The notes beneath the pieces are model-generated. The model saw only the letters and a list, made by a program, of their open reading frames with translations. It was not told where the DNA came from and ran no database searches. A DNA stretch of 6,542 nt. It comes from Bacillota bacterium (GTDB lineage: Bacteria; Bacillota; Bacilli; Alicyclobacillales; SLC66). This document shows, piece by piece, positions 1 to 5,216 of the stretch (its first letter is position 1; each line of letters starts with the position of its first letter). The position numbers and the translations under genes are program-made. Location: NCBI GenBank assembly GCA_021797415.1, contig JAJZZT010000297.1, positions 1 through 6,542 of the forward strand, in the 5' to 3' direction.

Positions 1-1
1 C

Positions 2-301
2 TTTGCCGAGGAGTCTGATCCGATCCCGTTGGACCGGTCGGCGCCGGCTTTTCATCTGTTGCAGCGCGTGCAGGATGAGGTGCACCGTTTTGCCATCACG
101 TTCCACAGAGACAGCCGCGTCAAGGGTGCGCTGCAGAGCGTGCTGGACGATATCCCTGGTGTCGGGGAGACGCGGCGCAAGCAGTTGTTGCGCCATTTTG
201 GTTCCGTGGCCGAGATGCGCAGTGCGCCGCTTGAGGAGTACCGCAAAGCGGGCATCGGGGACAAGCTGGCTAGAAAGATCATCACTCATCTCGGCATGTG
301 A
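2..301 (+). CDS. uvrC: UvrC excinuclease subunit, C-terminal fragment
   Basis: This is the last 99 codons of UvrC, entering from the left edge and ending at TGA 299-301. UvrC makes the dual incisions around UvrB-marked DNA lesions in nucleotide excision repair in the cytoplasm. The fragment begins near the end of the RNase H-like 3'/5' nuclease domain; the stretch HRFAITFHRDSR (residues 28-39 of the fragment) is the family's typical conserved block. It ends with the tandem helix-hairpin-helix domain: DDIPGVGETRRKQLLRHFGS (about 49-68) and AGIGDKLARKI (about 83-93), which bind DNA non-specifically. An ATG/GTG/TTG start inside the fragment is not needed because the frame is open to the window edge. 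In Bacillus, uvrC lies just upstream of the sdh operon, as here. No clear terminator follows the stop. Family assignment is firm; only the C-terminus is visible. Confidence 0.93.
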   Translation, partial: FAEESDPIPLDRSAPAFHLLQRVQDEVHRFAITFHRDSRVKGALQSVLDDIPGVGETRRKQLLRHFGSVAEMRSAPLEEYRKAGIGDKLARKIITHLGM

Positions 302-318
302 ACAGGCGATCAGCCACA

Positions 319-341
319 ACAGATAACCTATACAGATAACC
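319..341 (+). repeat. Direct repeat ACAGATAACC x2, 13-bp period
   Basis: ACAGATAACC occurs at 319-328 and again at 332-341, so the two copies are 13 bp apart start to start. They lie 22-44 bp upstream of the -35 box of the sdh promoter. A tandem repeat at this place could bind an activator or repressor, but the period does not match a regulator I can name. It may also be chance. Confidence 0.4.
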
Positions 342-362
342 CAATTTATGGCGTTTGTTTTC

Positions 363-392
363 TTGACATGCCGTTCGGCATGTCTGTACAAT
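363..392 (+). promoter_or_regulatory. Sigma-A promoter of the sdh operon
   Basis: A perfect -35 box TTGACA (363-368) and a -10 box TACAAT (387-392, 5 of 6 matches to TATAAT) are separated by 18 bp. Transcription would start near 399, giving a leader of about 45 nt before the sdhC GTG at 445. It is the best vegetative promoter in the window and correctly placed to drive sdhC and sdhA. The spacer is almost filled by an inverted repeat listed separately. Confidence 0.8.
365..384. promoter_or_regulatory. 20-bp operator-like dyad in the sdh promoter
   Basis: GACATGCCG (365-373) and CGGCATGTC (376-384) are perfect 9-bp inverted arms around a TT centre. The left arm overlaps the last four bases of the -35 box and the right arm ends 2 bp before the -10 box. 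Because it lies upstream of the predicted start, it should act as a DNA site rather than an RNA hairpin of the sdh transcript. A dimeric repressor bound here would block RNA polymerase; a MerR-type activator is also possible given the spacer location. The motif does not match the Rex, Fur, CcpA, CodY or Fnr consensus sequences I know. Confidence 0.65.
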
Positions 393-444
393 CAGGCATG
401 AAGTAGCGCCCCGTGTTTATCGCGAGGCGGGAGGAGGCTTTATT

Positions 445-1071
445 GTGTCGATCGCCGCGACGGCAGGGAATCGCGACTATGTATTCAGGAGACTGCACAC
501 GCTGTCCGGAGTTATCCCGGTGGGGCTGTTCCTGGTGGAACACCTGTTCACCAATGCGACGGCCACGCTCGGTCCCAAAGCGTACGACAACGCGGTGGGT
601 TTTTTGCAGCACCTCCCTTTTCTGCACTTCATCGAATTTCTGTTCATCTTTGTGCCGCTCATCTACCACGGCGTTTTCGGCCTGTATGTGGCGTACACCT
701 CCGGATACAACGCGCGGCAGTACACGTGGCTGCGCAATCAGTTGTTCGCCTTGCAGCGCGTCACGGGCGTCATCACGTTTGTTTTTATTATTTATCATCT
801 TTCGACAACACGCTTCAGCGGGAATGAGCCGAGCTTCCAGTATGTACATACCCTGCTGCAGAGTCCGTTCAATTTCTGGTTCATGGTGATCGGCGTCGTG
901 GCGTCTACCTTTCACTTCTCGAACGGATTGTGGTCGTTCATGGTGCACTGGGGGTTTACGGTGGGACCGCGCGCGCAGCGCGTCGCGGGAATTGCGATGC
1001 TGGCGCTGTTCGTCATTCTGGCGGGCATGGGCATCGACTCGCTGATCGCTTTTGTCAGTTCGCCGGTGTGA
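445..1071 (+). CDS. sdhC: Succinate dehydrogenase cytochrome b558 subunit
   Basis: SdhC anchors complex II in the cytoplasmic membrane, carries two haems b and passes electrons from the iron-sulfur subunit to menaquinone. The protein has 208 residues, close to the roughly 200 of Bacillus SdhC. Five hydrophobic membrane segments lie at about 15-36, 58-84, 103-122, 143-165 and 180-204. The four expected haem-ligand histidines sit at the Bacillus positions, shifted by two to five residues: H33 (VEHLF), H75 (IYHG), H118 (IYHLS) and H157 (FHFSNGLW). The GTG start at 445 is chosen because GGGAGGAGG (429-437) ends 7 nt upstream and the Bacillus alignment fits. It is the first gene of the operon driven by the promoter at 363-392. 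The gap to sdhA is 109 bp, longer than usual. The fold argues for the fused, di-haem Bacillus-type anchor rather than the two-subunit proteobacterial one. Confidence 0.95.
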   Translation: MSIAATAGNRDYVFRRLHTLSGVIPVGLFLVEHLFTNATATLGPKAYDNAVGFLQHLPFLHFIEFLFIFVPLIYHGVFGLYVAYTSGYNARQYTWLRNQLFALQRVTGVITFVFIIYHLSTTRFSGNEPSFQYVHTLLQSPFNFWFMVIGVVASTFHFSNGLWSFMVHWGFTVGPRAQRVAGIAMLALFVILAGMGIDSLIAFVSSPV

Positions 1072-1166
1072 GTGAAATTCGGCTTGACGATATATTCGGT
1101 GGTCTGATGGCCGTCGCCGGTCCGTCGGGATTCGTGGTCATGCGGATGCAACTGCGGCGAATATGA
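1068..1166 (+). CDS. Possible 32-aa small ORF between sdhC and sdhA
   Basis: A GTG at 1068 overlaps the sdhC stop codon (GTGA arrangement, 4-nt overlap) and opens a 32-codon frame starting MSEIRLDDIF and ending at TGA 1164-1166. That stop lies inside the TGAGGAGG ribosome binding site of sdhA. The frame therefore fills the whole gap between the two genes, with an overlap typical of translational coupling at its front. The middle is mildly hydrophobic (GGLMAVAGPSGFVVM) and the end is basic. There is no separate Shine-Dalgarno sequence. I know no such component of complex II. It may be a real coupled peptide, a device to carry ribosomes to sdhA, or chance. Confidence 0.25.
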   Translation: MSEIRLDDIFGGLMAVAGPSGFVVMRMQLRRI

Positions 1167-1180
1167 GGAGGACGCGTTTT

Positions 1181-2938
1181 ATGGCTGCGCAGCGTTTTAT
1201 TGTGGTGGGCGGCGGTCTGGCGGGCCTTATGGCCACGATCAAGATCGTTGAGACAGGCAACAGCGTCGAACTCTTTTCGATTGTCCCCGTGAAGCGCTCG
1301 CATTCTGTCTGCGCCCAGGGAGGCATCAACGGAGCGGTCAATACAAAGGGAGAAGGGGACTCTCCCTGGATTCACTTTGACGATTCGATCTACGGCGGTG
1401 ATTTTCTGGCCAATCAACCGCCCGTGCTGGGGATGTGCGAGGCCGCTCCCGGAATCATTCACCTGATGGACCGGATGGGCGTCATGTTCAACCGCACACC
1501 CGAAGGGCTGCTGGATTTCCGCCGTTTCGGCGGCACCAAGCACCATCGCACGGCGTTTGCCGGAGCGACCACGGGCCAGCAGTTGCTTTACGCGCTGGAC
1601 GAGCAGGTGCGGCGCTTTGAAGCGGCCGGATTCGTGCACAAGTACGAGGGCTGGGAGTTCACCTCGGCGGTCGTCGACGATGACCGGATTTGCCGGGGCA
1701 TCGTGGCGCAGGACCTGCGTTCGATGGAGATCCGCAGTTTTTCGGCCGACGCGGTGATTCTCGCGACGGGCGGCTGCGGCATTATTTTCGGCAAGAGCAC
1801 CAATTCCATGATCAATACGGGAACCGCGGCTTCCGCCGTTTACCAGCAGGGCGTTTCCTACGCCAACGGGGAGTTTATCCAGATCCATCCGACAGCCATT
1901 CCGGGCGACGACAAGCTTCGTCTGATGTCCGAATCGGCGCGCGGCGAGGGTGGACGCGTGTGGACGTACAAGGATGGGAAACCGTGGTATTTCCTTGAGG
2001 AGAGGTATCCCGAATACGGAAATCTCGTTCCGCGCGACATTGCGACGCGGGAGATCTTCAAGGTCTGCGTTGACGAACAGCTCGGCGTCGACGGAGAAAA
2101 CATGGTCTATCTCGACGTGTCGCACATTCCGGCCGCCACACTGAACGTCAAGCTCGGCGGCATCCTTGAGATCTATGAGAAGTTCGTGGGCGACGACCCG
2201 CGCAAAGTGCCCATGCGCATTTTCCCGGCTGTGCACTATTCGATGGGCGGGCTATGGGTCGACTACGAACAGATGACCAATATCAAGGGGCTCTTCGCCT
2301 GTGGCGAGGTGGACTACCAGTATCACGGCGCCAACCGCCTGGGCGCCAATTCTCTGCTGTCGTCTATTTACGGCGGCATGATTGCGGGGCCGGCCGCTGT
2401 GCGGTACGCTTCCGGTCTGAGCAAAAGGGCGGACGATCCGCCGCAGGAGTTGTTGGACAGCGCGGCGAAGCGCGAACAGGAGAAATACGACGGGATTCTT
2501 CAACTGTCAGGGAAGGAGAATCCGTATTTACTGGCGCGCGAACTCGGCCAGTGGATGACGGACAACGTGACGGTGGTCCGCTACAATGACCGGTTAAAAA
2601 AGACGGACGAGAAAATTCAAGAATTGATGGAACGCTGGCAGATGATCGGAATGAGCGACACATCCGGCTGGCAGAATCAGATGGCGCCGTTCACGCGCCA
2701 GTTGTGGAATATGCTGGAGTTGGCGCGTGTTATCACGATCGGGGCTTTTTTGCGGGACGAGTCGCGCGGAGCGCATTACAAACCGGATTTTCCCCAGCGC
2801 AACGATGAACGCTTTCTGAAAACCACGCGGGCGGACTGGACGCCCGCAGGACCGCGCATCACTTACGAAGAGGTGGACGTGTCGCTGATCCGGCCGCGTG
2901 AACGGCGGTACGATGTCAAGAAGGAAGCCACGATCTGA
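1181..2938 (+). CDS. sdhA: Succinate dehydrogenase flavoprotein subunit
   Basis: SdhA oxidises succinate to fumarate on the cytoplasmic face of the membrane and passes electrons via FAD to SdhB. The protein has 585 residues, essentially the length of Bacillus SdhA. It opens with the Rossmann FAD motif (VVGGGLAG, 8-15). RSHSVCAQGG (39-48) contains H41, the expected site of covalent FAD attachment. IHPT (235-238) and SESARGEGG (250-258, with the catalytic-type R254) form the active site with H352 of HYSMGG. HGANRLGANSLLSS (382-395) binds FAD and substrate. The C-terminal helical domain runs from about 425 and includes RDESRGAHY (525-533). ATG 1181 is preferred over ATG 1163 because TGAGGAGG (1164-1171) lies 9 nt before it and the product starts just before the Rossmann strand. 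All key residues are present, so the gene looks functional. Unusually, no sdhB follows. Confidence 0.97.
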   Translation: MAAQRFIVVGGGLAGLMATIKIVETGNSVELFSIVPVKRSHSVCAQGGINGAVNTKGEGDSPWIHFDDSIYGGDFLANQPPVLGMCEAAPGIIHLMDRMGVMFNRTPEGLLDFRRFGGTKHHRTAFAGATTGQQLLYALDEQVRRFEAAGFVHKYEGWEFTSAVVDDDRICRGIVAQDLRSMEIRSFSADAVILATGGCGIIFGKSTNSMINTGTAASAVYQQGVSYANGEFIQIHPTAIPGDDKLRLMSESARGEGGRVWTYKDGKPWYFLEERYPEYGNLVPRDIATREIFKVCVDEQLGVDGENMVYLDVSHIPAATLNVKLGGILEIYEKFVGDDPRKVPMRIFPAVHYSMGGLWVDYEQMTNIKGLFACGEVDYQYHGANRLGANSLLSSIYGGMIAGPAAVRYASGLSKRADDPPQELLDSAAKREQEKYDGILQLSGKENPYLLARELGQWMTDNVTVVRYNDRLKKTDEKIQELMERWQMIGMSDTSGWQNQMAPFTRQLWNMLELARVITIGAFLRDESRGAHYKPDFPQRNDERFLKTTRADWTPAGPRITYEEVDVSLIRPRERRYDVKKEATI

Positions 2939-2947
2939 AGAAGCGTT

Positions 2948-2970
2948 CCCAACGCGAATTGGGTGCCCAA
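2948..2970. repeat. Short competing inverted repeats after sdhA
   Basis: CCCAA (2948-2952), TTGGG (2959-2963) and CCCAA (2966-2970) allow two alternative 5-bp hairpins sharing the middle TTGGG. No T-run follows, so this is not a convincing intrinsic terminator, though it is the only structure between sdhA and the gerE promoter. The region 2939-3073 otherwise shows no sign of sdhB: there is no cysteine cluster and no open frame longer than about 30 codons that resembles it. Confidence 0.3.
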
Positions 2971-2986
2971 AGTACGCAAGTCCTGC

Positions 2987-3014
2987 ACACTGAATTTGGA
3001 TTGCTCATACAATA
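2987..3014 (+). promoter_or_regulatory. Sigma-K-like promoter of the gerE gene
   Basis: CATACAATA (3006-3014) matches the sigma-K -10 consensus CATANNNTA at every fixed position. AC dinucleotides lie 17 bp (2987-2988) and 15 bp (2989-2990) upstream, in the range of the sigma-K -35 element. In Bacillus subtilis, gerE is transcribed by sigma-K RNA polymerase in the mother cell, so both motif and place agree with the downstream gene. The call rests on motif matching only. Confidence 0.55.
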
Positions 3015-3073
3015 CGTTAACTGTATCCCATAACCTTGTTTACTGAGGGCTCAAGCAAGGAGGGATAACGTAA

Positions 3074-3355
3074 GTGGCGGCGGTCCGCAATGCACGGATG
3101 AAATCGCTCCTCACGAGTCGTGAGCGGGAAGTTTTCGAACTGCTGGTGCAGGACAAAACGACCAGGGATATCGCTGAGGCGCTGTTTATCAGCGAAAAAA
3201 CAGTTCGAAACCATATCTCCAATGTCATGTGGCCAGCGGTGCGCGGGCGGCAACGTCGGTCACCAAGGCGGCGCAACGCGTTCATGGTCGGCCGTGATCC
3301 CGGCGCGGGGTGTGATATACGTCATGCTGCTCCGGCGTTGCCGCGGTTATACTGA
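3074..3355 (+). CDS. gerE: GerE-like LuxR-type regulator with an aberrant 3' end
   Basis: GerE is a small, stand-alone LuxR-type DNA-binding protein that adjusts the last wave of mother-cell (spore coat) transcription. Residues 12-52 (LLTSREREVFELLVQDKTTR... to HISNVM) match GerE nearly residue for residue over helices 1 to 3, including the recognition helix SEKTVRNHISN. After HISNVM the expected KLG turn and the dimerising fourth helix are absent; the frame continues for about 40 Arg/Pro-rich residues (WPAVRGRQRRSP...) without resemblance to the family. Total length is 93 against about 74 for normal GerE. The GTG start at 3074 follows AAGGAGG (3057-3063) with 10 nt spacing. Frames +1 and +2 beyond 3230 do not clearly restore helix 4; frame +2 gives GAR...VTKAAQR, which is only suggestive. 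The gene is therefore probably a frameshifted or deleted gerE, or a GerE variant with a new tail. Confidence 0.7.
   Translation: MAAVRNARMKSLLTSREREVFELLVQDKTTRDIAEALFISEKTVRNHISNVMWPAVRGRQRRSPRRRNAFMVGRDPGAGCDIRHAAPALPRLY
3311..3353 (+). promoter_or_regulatory. Putative ric promoter with Fnr/Crp-type site
   Basis: TATACT (3348-3353) is a 5 of 6 match to the -10 consensus and predicts a start near 3360. No good -35 box exists. Instead TGTGA-TATACG-TCATG (3311-3326) matches 8 of the 10 fixed bases of TGTGA-N6-TCACA, the Fnr/Crp-family site. Its centre (3318.5) is at -41.5 from the predicted start, exactly where class II activators of this family bind when they replace a -35 box. It overlaps the unrelated tail of the gerE frame, which suggests that stretch is really intergenic. 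Confidence 0.4.
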
Positions 3356-3373
3356 AATACGTCAAATGAACGG

Positions 3374-3410
3374 GGCGGAGCCGGTTGACGCCTTCAACCG
3401 GCGTGCCGCC
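3374..3410 (+). promoter_or_regulatory. Stable stem-loop in the ric leader
   Basis: GCCGGTTGA (3380-3388) pairs perfectly with TCAACCGGC (3394-3402) around the loop CGCCT. The stem extends across a small internal loop (A opposite GTG) with GGCGG (3374-3378) and CCGCC (3406-3410), making 14 base pairs. It ends 5 nt before the GGGAG ribosome binding site (3416-3420) of ric. No T-run follows, so it is not a terminator; an mRNA-stability element, a translational control structure or a dyad operator is possible. Confidence 0.55.
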
Positions 3411-3429
3411 GATATGGGAGATGACGCGG

Positions 3430-4143
3430 ATGTTTGGCAAAAGTGATCGTTTGGGCGATATCGTCGCCCGGTTTCCCGGCGCGGGATCCGTTTTGAAAGA
3501 GCACCACATCGACTACTGCTGCAATGGCGGGCGCAGTCTGGAGGAAGCGGCGGTTGCGGAAAAAGTGGACACCAACTCGCTGCTGGTGCTGGTGAATGAG
3601 GCGTATGAAAAGGCGCTCGCCGAGGGCGGCAAGGACCATGACTGGAACGTCGAACCGCTGGAGGCGCTGGTGGACCATGTGCTCAATACCCACCATGCGT
3701 ATCTGCAAAAGACGATGCCCGTTCTGAGCGAACTCACAAGCAAGATCCTGCGTGTTCACGGCCAGCACCACGGCGCGGAACTCGGCCGGGTGCACAAGCT
3801 GTTCAACGAATTCCGGACGGATATGGAAGCGCACATGATCAAGGAGGAAGAATCGGTCTTTCCCTTGATCGTCGAGTTTGAGCGCACCGGAGACAGGGAG
3901 AAGCTTGCCCGGACGTTGCAGACGATTGAAGAACTGGAAGCGGAACACGCGGCTGCGGGGGATCTGCTGCACCAGATTGCGGACGTGACAGCGGAGTATC
4001 ACATCCCGGAGGACGCCTGCGCGACTTACGCATACACCTACGAAAAACTGGAACAGGTGGAAGAAGACACGTTTCGTCACGTTCACCTGGAGAACAATAT
4101 CCTGTTTCCGCGCCTGCGCGCAATCCAGGAACCGGCCCGGTGA
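3430..4143 (+). CDS. ric: Iron-sulfur cluster repair di-iron protein (Ric/ScdA/YtfE)
   Basis: Ric proteins restore iron-sulfur clusters damaged by nitric oxide or oxidants, using a non-haem di-iron centre in the cytoplasm. The 237-residue product fits the family (about 220-225 in E. coli YtfE and S. aureus ScdA). Residues 8-45 are the ScdA_N domain with the paired cysteines C30-C31 (DYCCNGG). A four-helix hemerythrin-like domain fills about 78-230; candidate iron ligands are H88/H89, H113/H114, H135 and E139 (EAHMIKEEE), H173 and H217/E221 (FRHVHLENN). ATG 3430 is chosen because GGGAG (3416-3420) ends 9 nt before it; in-frame ATGs at 3385 and 3421 lack a spaced ribosome site and would extend beyond the conserved start. 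The gene stands alone, with its own putative promoter and a stem-loop leader. Its stop codon lies inside a 16-bp inverted repeat. Confidence 0.93.
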   Translation: MFGKSDRLGDIVARFPGAGSVLKEHHIDYCCNGGRSLEEAAVAEKVDTNSLLVLVNEAYEKALAEGGKDHDWNVEPLEALVDHVLNTHHAYLQKTMPVLSELTSKILRVHGQHHGAELGRVHKLFNEFRTDMEAHMIKEEESVFPLIVEFERTGDREKLARTLQTIEELEAEHAAAGDLLHQIADVTAEYHIPEDACATYAYTYEKLEQVEEDTFRHVHLENNILFPRLRAIQEPAR

Positions 4144-4189
4144 CATGGGATAAAGTCCTCTGCTGAAATTTGGTTTATCCCATGTCACC
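4139..4189. repeat. 16-bp perfect inverted repeat spanning the ric stop codon
   Basis: GGTGACATGGGATAAA (4139-4154) is the exact reverse complement of TTTATCCCATGTCACC (4174-4189); the loop is 19 nt. The left arm contains the ric stop codon TGA (4141-4143). Neither strand has a T-run after the stem, so a standard intrinsic terminator is unlikely, although the RNA hairpin could protect the ric 3' end. The 10-base core ATCCCATGTC recurs at 4331-4340, three bases beyond the end of the convergent gene. Confidence 0.75.
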
Positions 4190-4220
4190 CAGGGCTTGAC
4201 GCGCCAGTCGGTTGGTGCGG

Positions 4221-4266
4221 ATAAAATTCGCCGGGGGCGGGAATCTTGTCGATTCCCGCCCCCGGC
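4221..4266 (-). terminator. Rho-independent terminator of the minus-strand PepSY gene
   Basis: Arms 4230-4245 and 4251-4266 form a perfect 16-bp, very GC-rich stem (GCCGGGGGCGGGAATC) with a 5-nt loop TTGTC on the plus strand. Read on the minus strand, the stem is followed by GAATTTTAT (the complement of 4222-4230), a moderate U-tract. That suits termination of the gene ending at 4343. On the plus strand the following bases are CGACAAAG, so there it could act only as a hairpin barrier for ric transcripts. Confidence 0.65.
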
Positions 4267-4342
4267 CGACAAAGCGGATGTTTCCGGCGGCAGATCTGTC
4301 TGGGATCAGATCGCCTGCGCCGCGGCCATGATCCCATGTCCC

Positions 4343-5110
4343 TCAGGAGTCGCCGGTTGTGTTCCGGGAAACCAGTTGCCCCGAGTGGCTGATGATATCC
4401 TTCACTTTCGTCGTTCCGCCTGTCGCCTTGTTGATTTTGATGTTCATCTGGGTATTTCCTCCGGATTTATGGCAGAACTTCACCCATTTCACGGTTCCGC
4501 CCACCGACTGGAGCGCCTGCGTCACATACGGCTGAAAAGGGGTCGGAACGGCCGTAAGTTTCTGATTGAACACCACGCCGCTTCCCGGATTGACCGTCGC
4601 TCCCCCGCAGGCGCAGTCCTTGGCGTCCAGGCTGTCTTGCGCATCGCCTTTGCGGTCGTTTGCATCCTTGAGATCCTGGATCGTTTTTTGATCCTGGGAA
4701 CTTTGTTTATCTTGCAATTTTGTCTGATCCTGCAGGTCACTGCCGTCGCGATCGCCTTTTTGCACACCCGGAGAACCGCTGTTTGAAGGGACGCTGGCGG
4801 AGGACGGCTGTTCCGATGCCGGCCGCTTGACAAGCACGGCGCCCGACAGGGAACTCACTTTGATGTCCCAGACCTGCGTGCCGCTTGCGACGTGAATGTC
4901 CCAGACGGGCACACCCGCCATATGATCGGCGGAAGTGTGCACCAGCGTACTGCCTGGAACCGCATGAAGGGCGACGAGGTCTGCCTGCTGTGCCGACACG
5001 GTTGTCTGGGCGGCGGCGGGAATCGCAAATGCGCTCGCTGTGACGGCGGCCGCGGCGATGGACCACGCGCGCGCATAGCGGCGCCATCCGCTTGCCAAGC
5101 TGTGTTTCAT
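4343..5110 (-). CDS. Exported PepSY-like protein with Gln/Asp-rich linker
   Basis: I do not recognise a named gene. The 255-residue product starts with a clear signal peptide: basic n-region (R10, R11, R14), hydrophobic core about 15-31 and an Ala-X-Ala cleavage region near residue 34 (PAAAQ). Residues about 36-95 resemble a PepSY domain (ALHAVPGSTLVHT... VPVWDIHV... VWDIKVSSLSGAVL), a small fold found in many secreted proteins and often linked to protease inhibition. Residues about 97-162 form a low-complexity hydrophilic linker with repeated DLQDQ/LQDKQ/SQDQK/IQDLKD units, possibly a short coiled coil. A C-terminal part (about 164-255) holds C166 and C168 (DCACGG) and C213 (KFCHKSGG). Start ATG 5110-5108 follows GGGGAGG (5127-5121) at 10 nt. 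It is a single gene, convergent with ric and divergent from cobA, with a terminator at 4266-4230. Function is unknown. Confidence 0.8.
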   Translation of the reverse strand: MKHSLASGWRRYARAWSIAAAAVTASAFAIPAAAQTTVSAQQADLVALHAVPGSTLVHTSADHMAGVPVWDIHVASGTQVWDIKVSSLSGAVLVKRPASEQPSSASVPSNSGSPGVQKGDRDGSDLQDQTKLQDKQSSQDQKTIQDLKDANDRKGDAQDSLDAKDCACGGATVNPGSGVVFNQKLTAVPTPFQPYVTQALQSVGGTVKWVKFCHKSGGNTQMNIKINKATGGTTKVKDIISHSGQLVSRNTTGDS

Positions 5111-5182
5111 GTGCTTTTCGCCTCCCCTGTTTTATCGTCATCAATCTAGCGCATCAGTGTGAAACGGCGATGAGAACGAGAT

Positions 5183-5210
5183 TAGACAATGCCAATAAGC
5201 ATGTTAGAAT
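5183..5210 (+). promoter_or_regulatory. Sigma-A-type promoter of the cobA leader
   Basis: TAGACA (5183-5188, 5 of 6) and TAGAAT (5205-5210, 5 of 6) are 16 bp apart, predicting a start at about 5217. The spacer includes the small dyad ATGC-CAATAA-GCAT (5189-5202). The transcript would reach a terminator after about 55 nt and otherwise run on into cobA. Confidence 0.5.
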
Positions 5211-5216
5211 TTTCTC

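Noticed and set aside
1055..2236. Long minus-strand open frame opposite sdhA
   Set aside because: It is a GC-rich antisense shadow of sdhA; there is no ribosome site and no recognisable domain, while the plus strand is unambiguous SdhA.
3232..3297. Single-base frameshift restoring GerE helix 4 in frame +2
   Set aside because: The frame gives GAR...VTKAAQR before a stop, vaguely LuxR-like, but the near-invariant KLG is not restored, so I do not claim a simple frameshift.
3385..3429. Longer ric N-terminus from ATG 3385 or 3421
   Set aside because: 3385 lies in the leader hairpin without a ribosome site, and 3421 abuts GGGAG with no spacing; ATG 3430 is correctly spaced.
4196..4227. Plus-strand promoter TTGACG with GATAAA or TAAAAT
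   Set aside because: Spacing is 18 bp to a poor -10 or 20 bp to a better one, and the start would fall in a GC-rich terminator stem with no plus-strand gene after it.
3394..4272. Long minus-strand open frame opposite ric
   Set aside because: It is an antisense shadow of a clear Ric gene and runs through both inverted repeats of the downstream spacer.
4196..4786. Plus-strand frame opposite the PepSY gene
   Set aside because: It crosses a terminator hairpin and lacks a ribosome site; the minus strand has a signal peptide, a strong ribosome site and a domain match.
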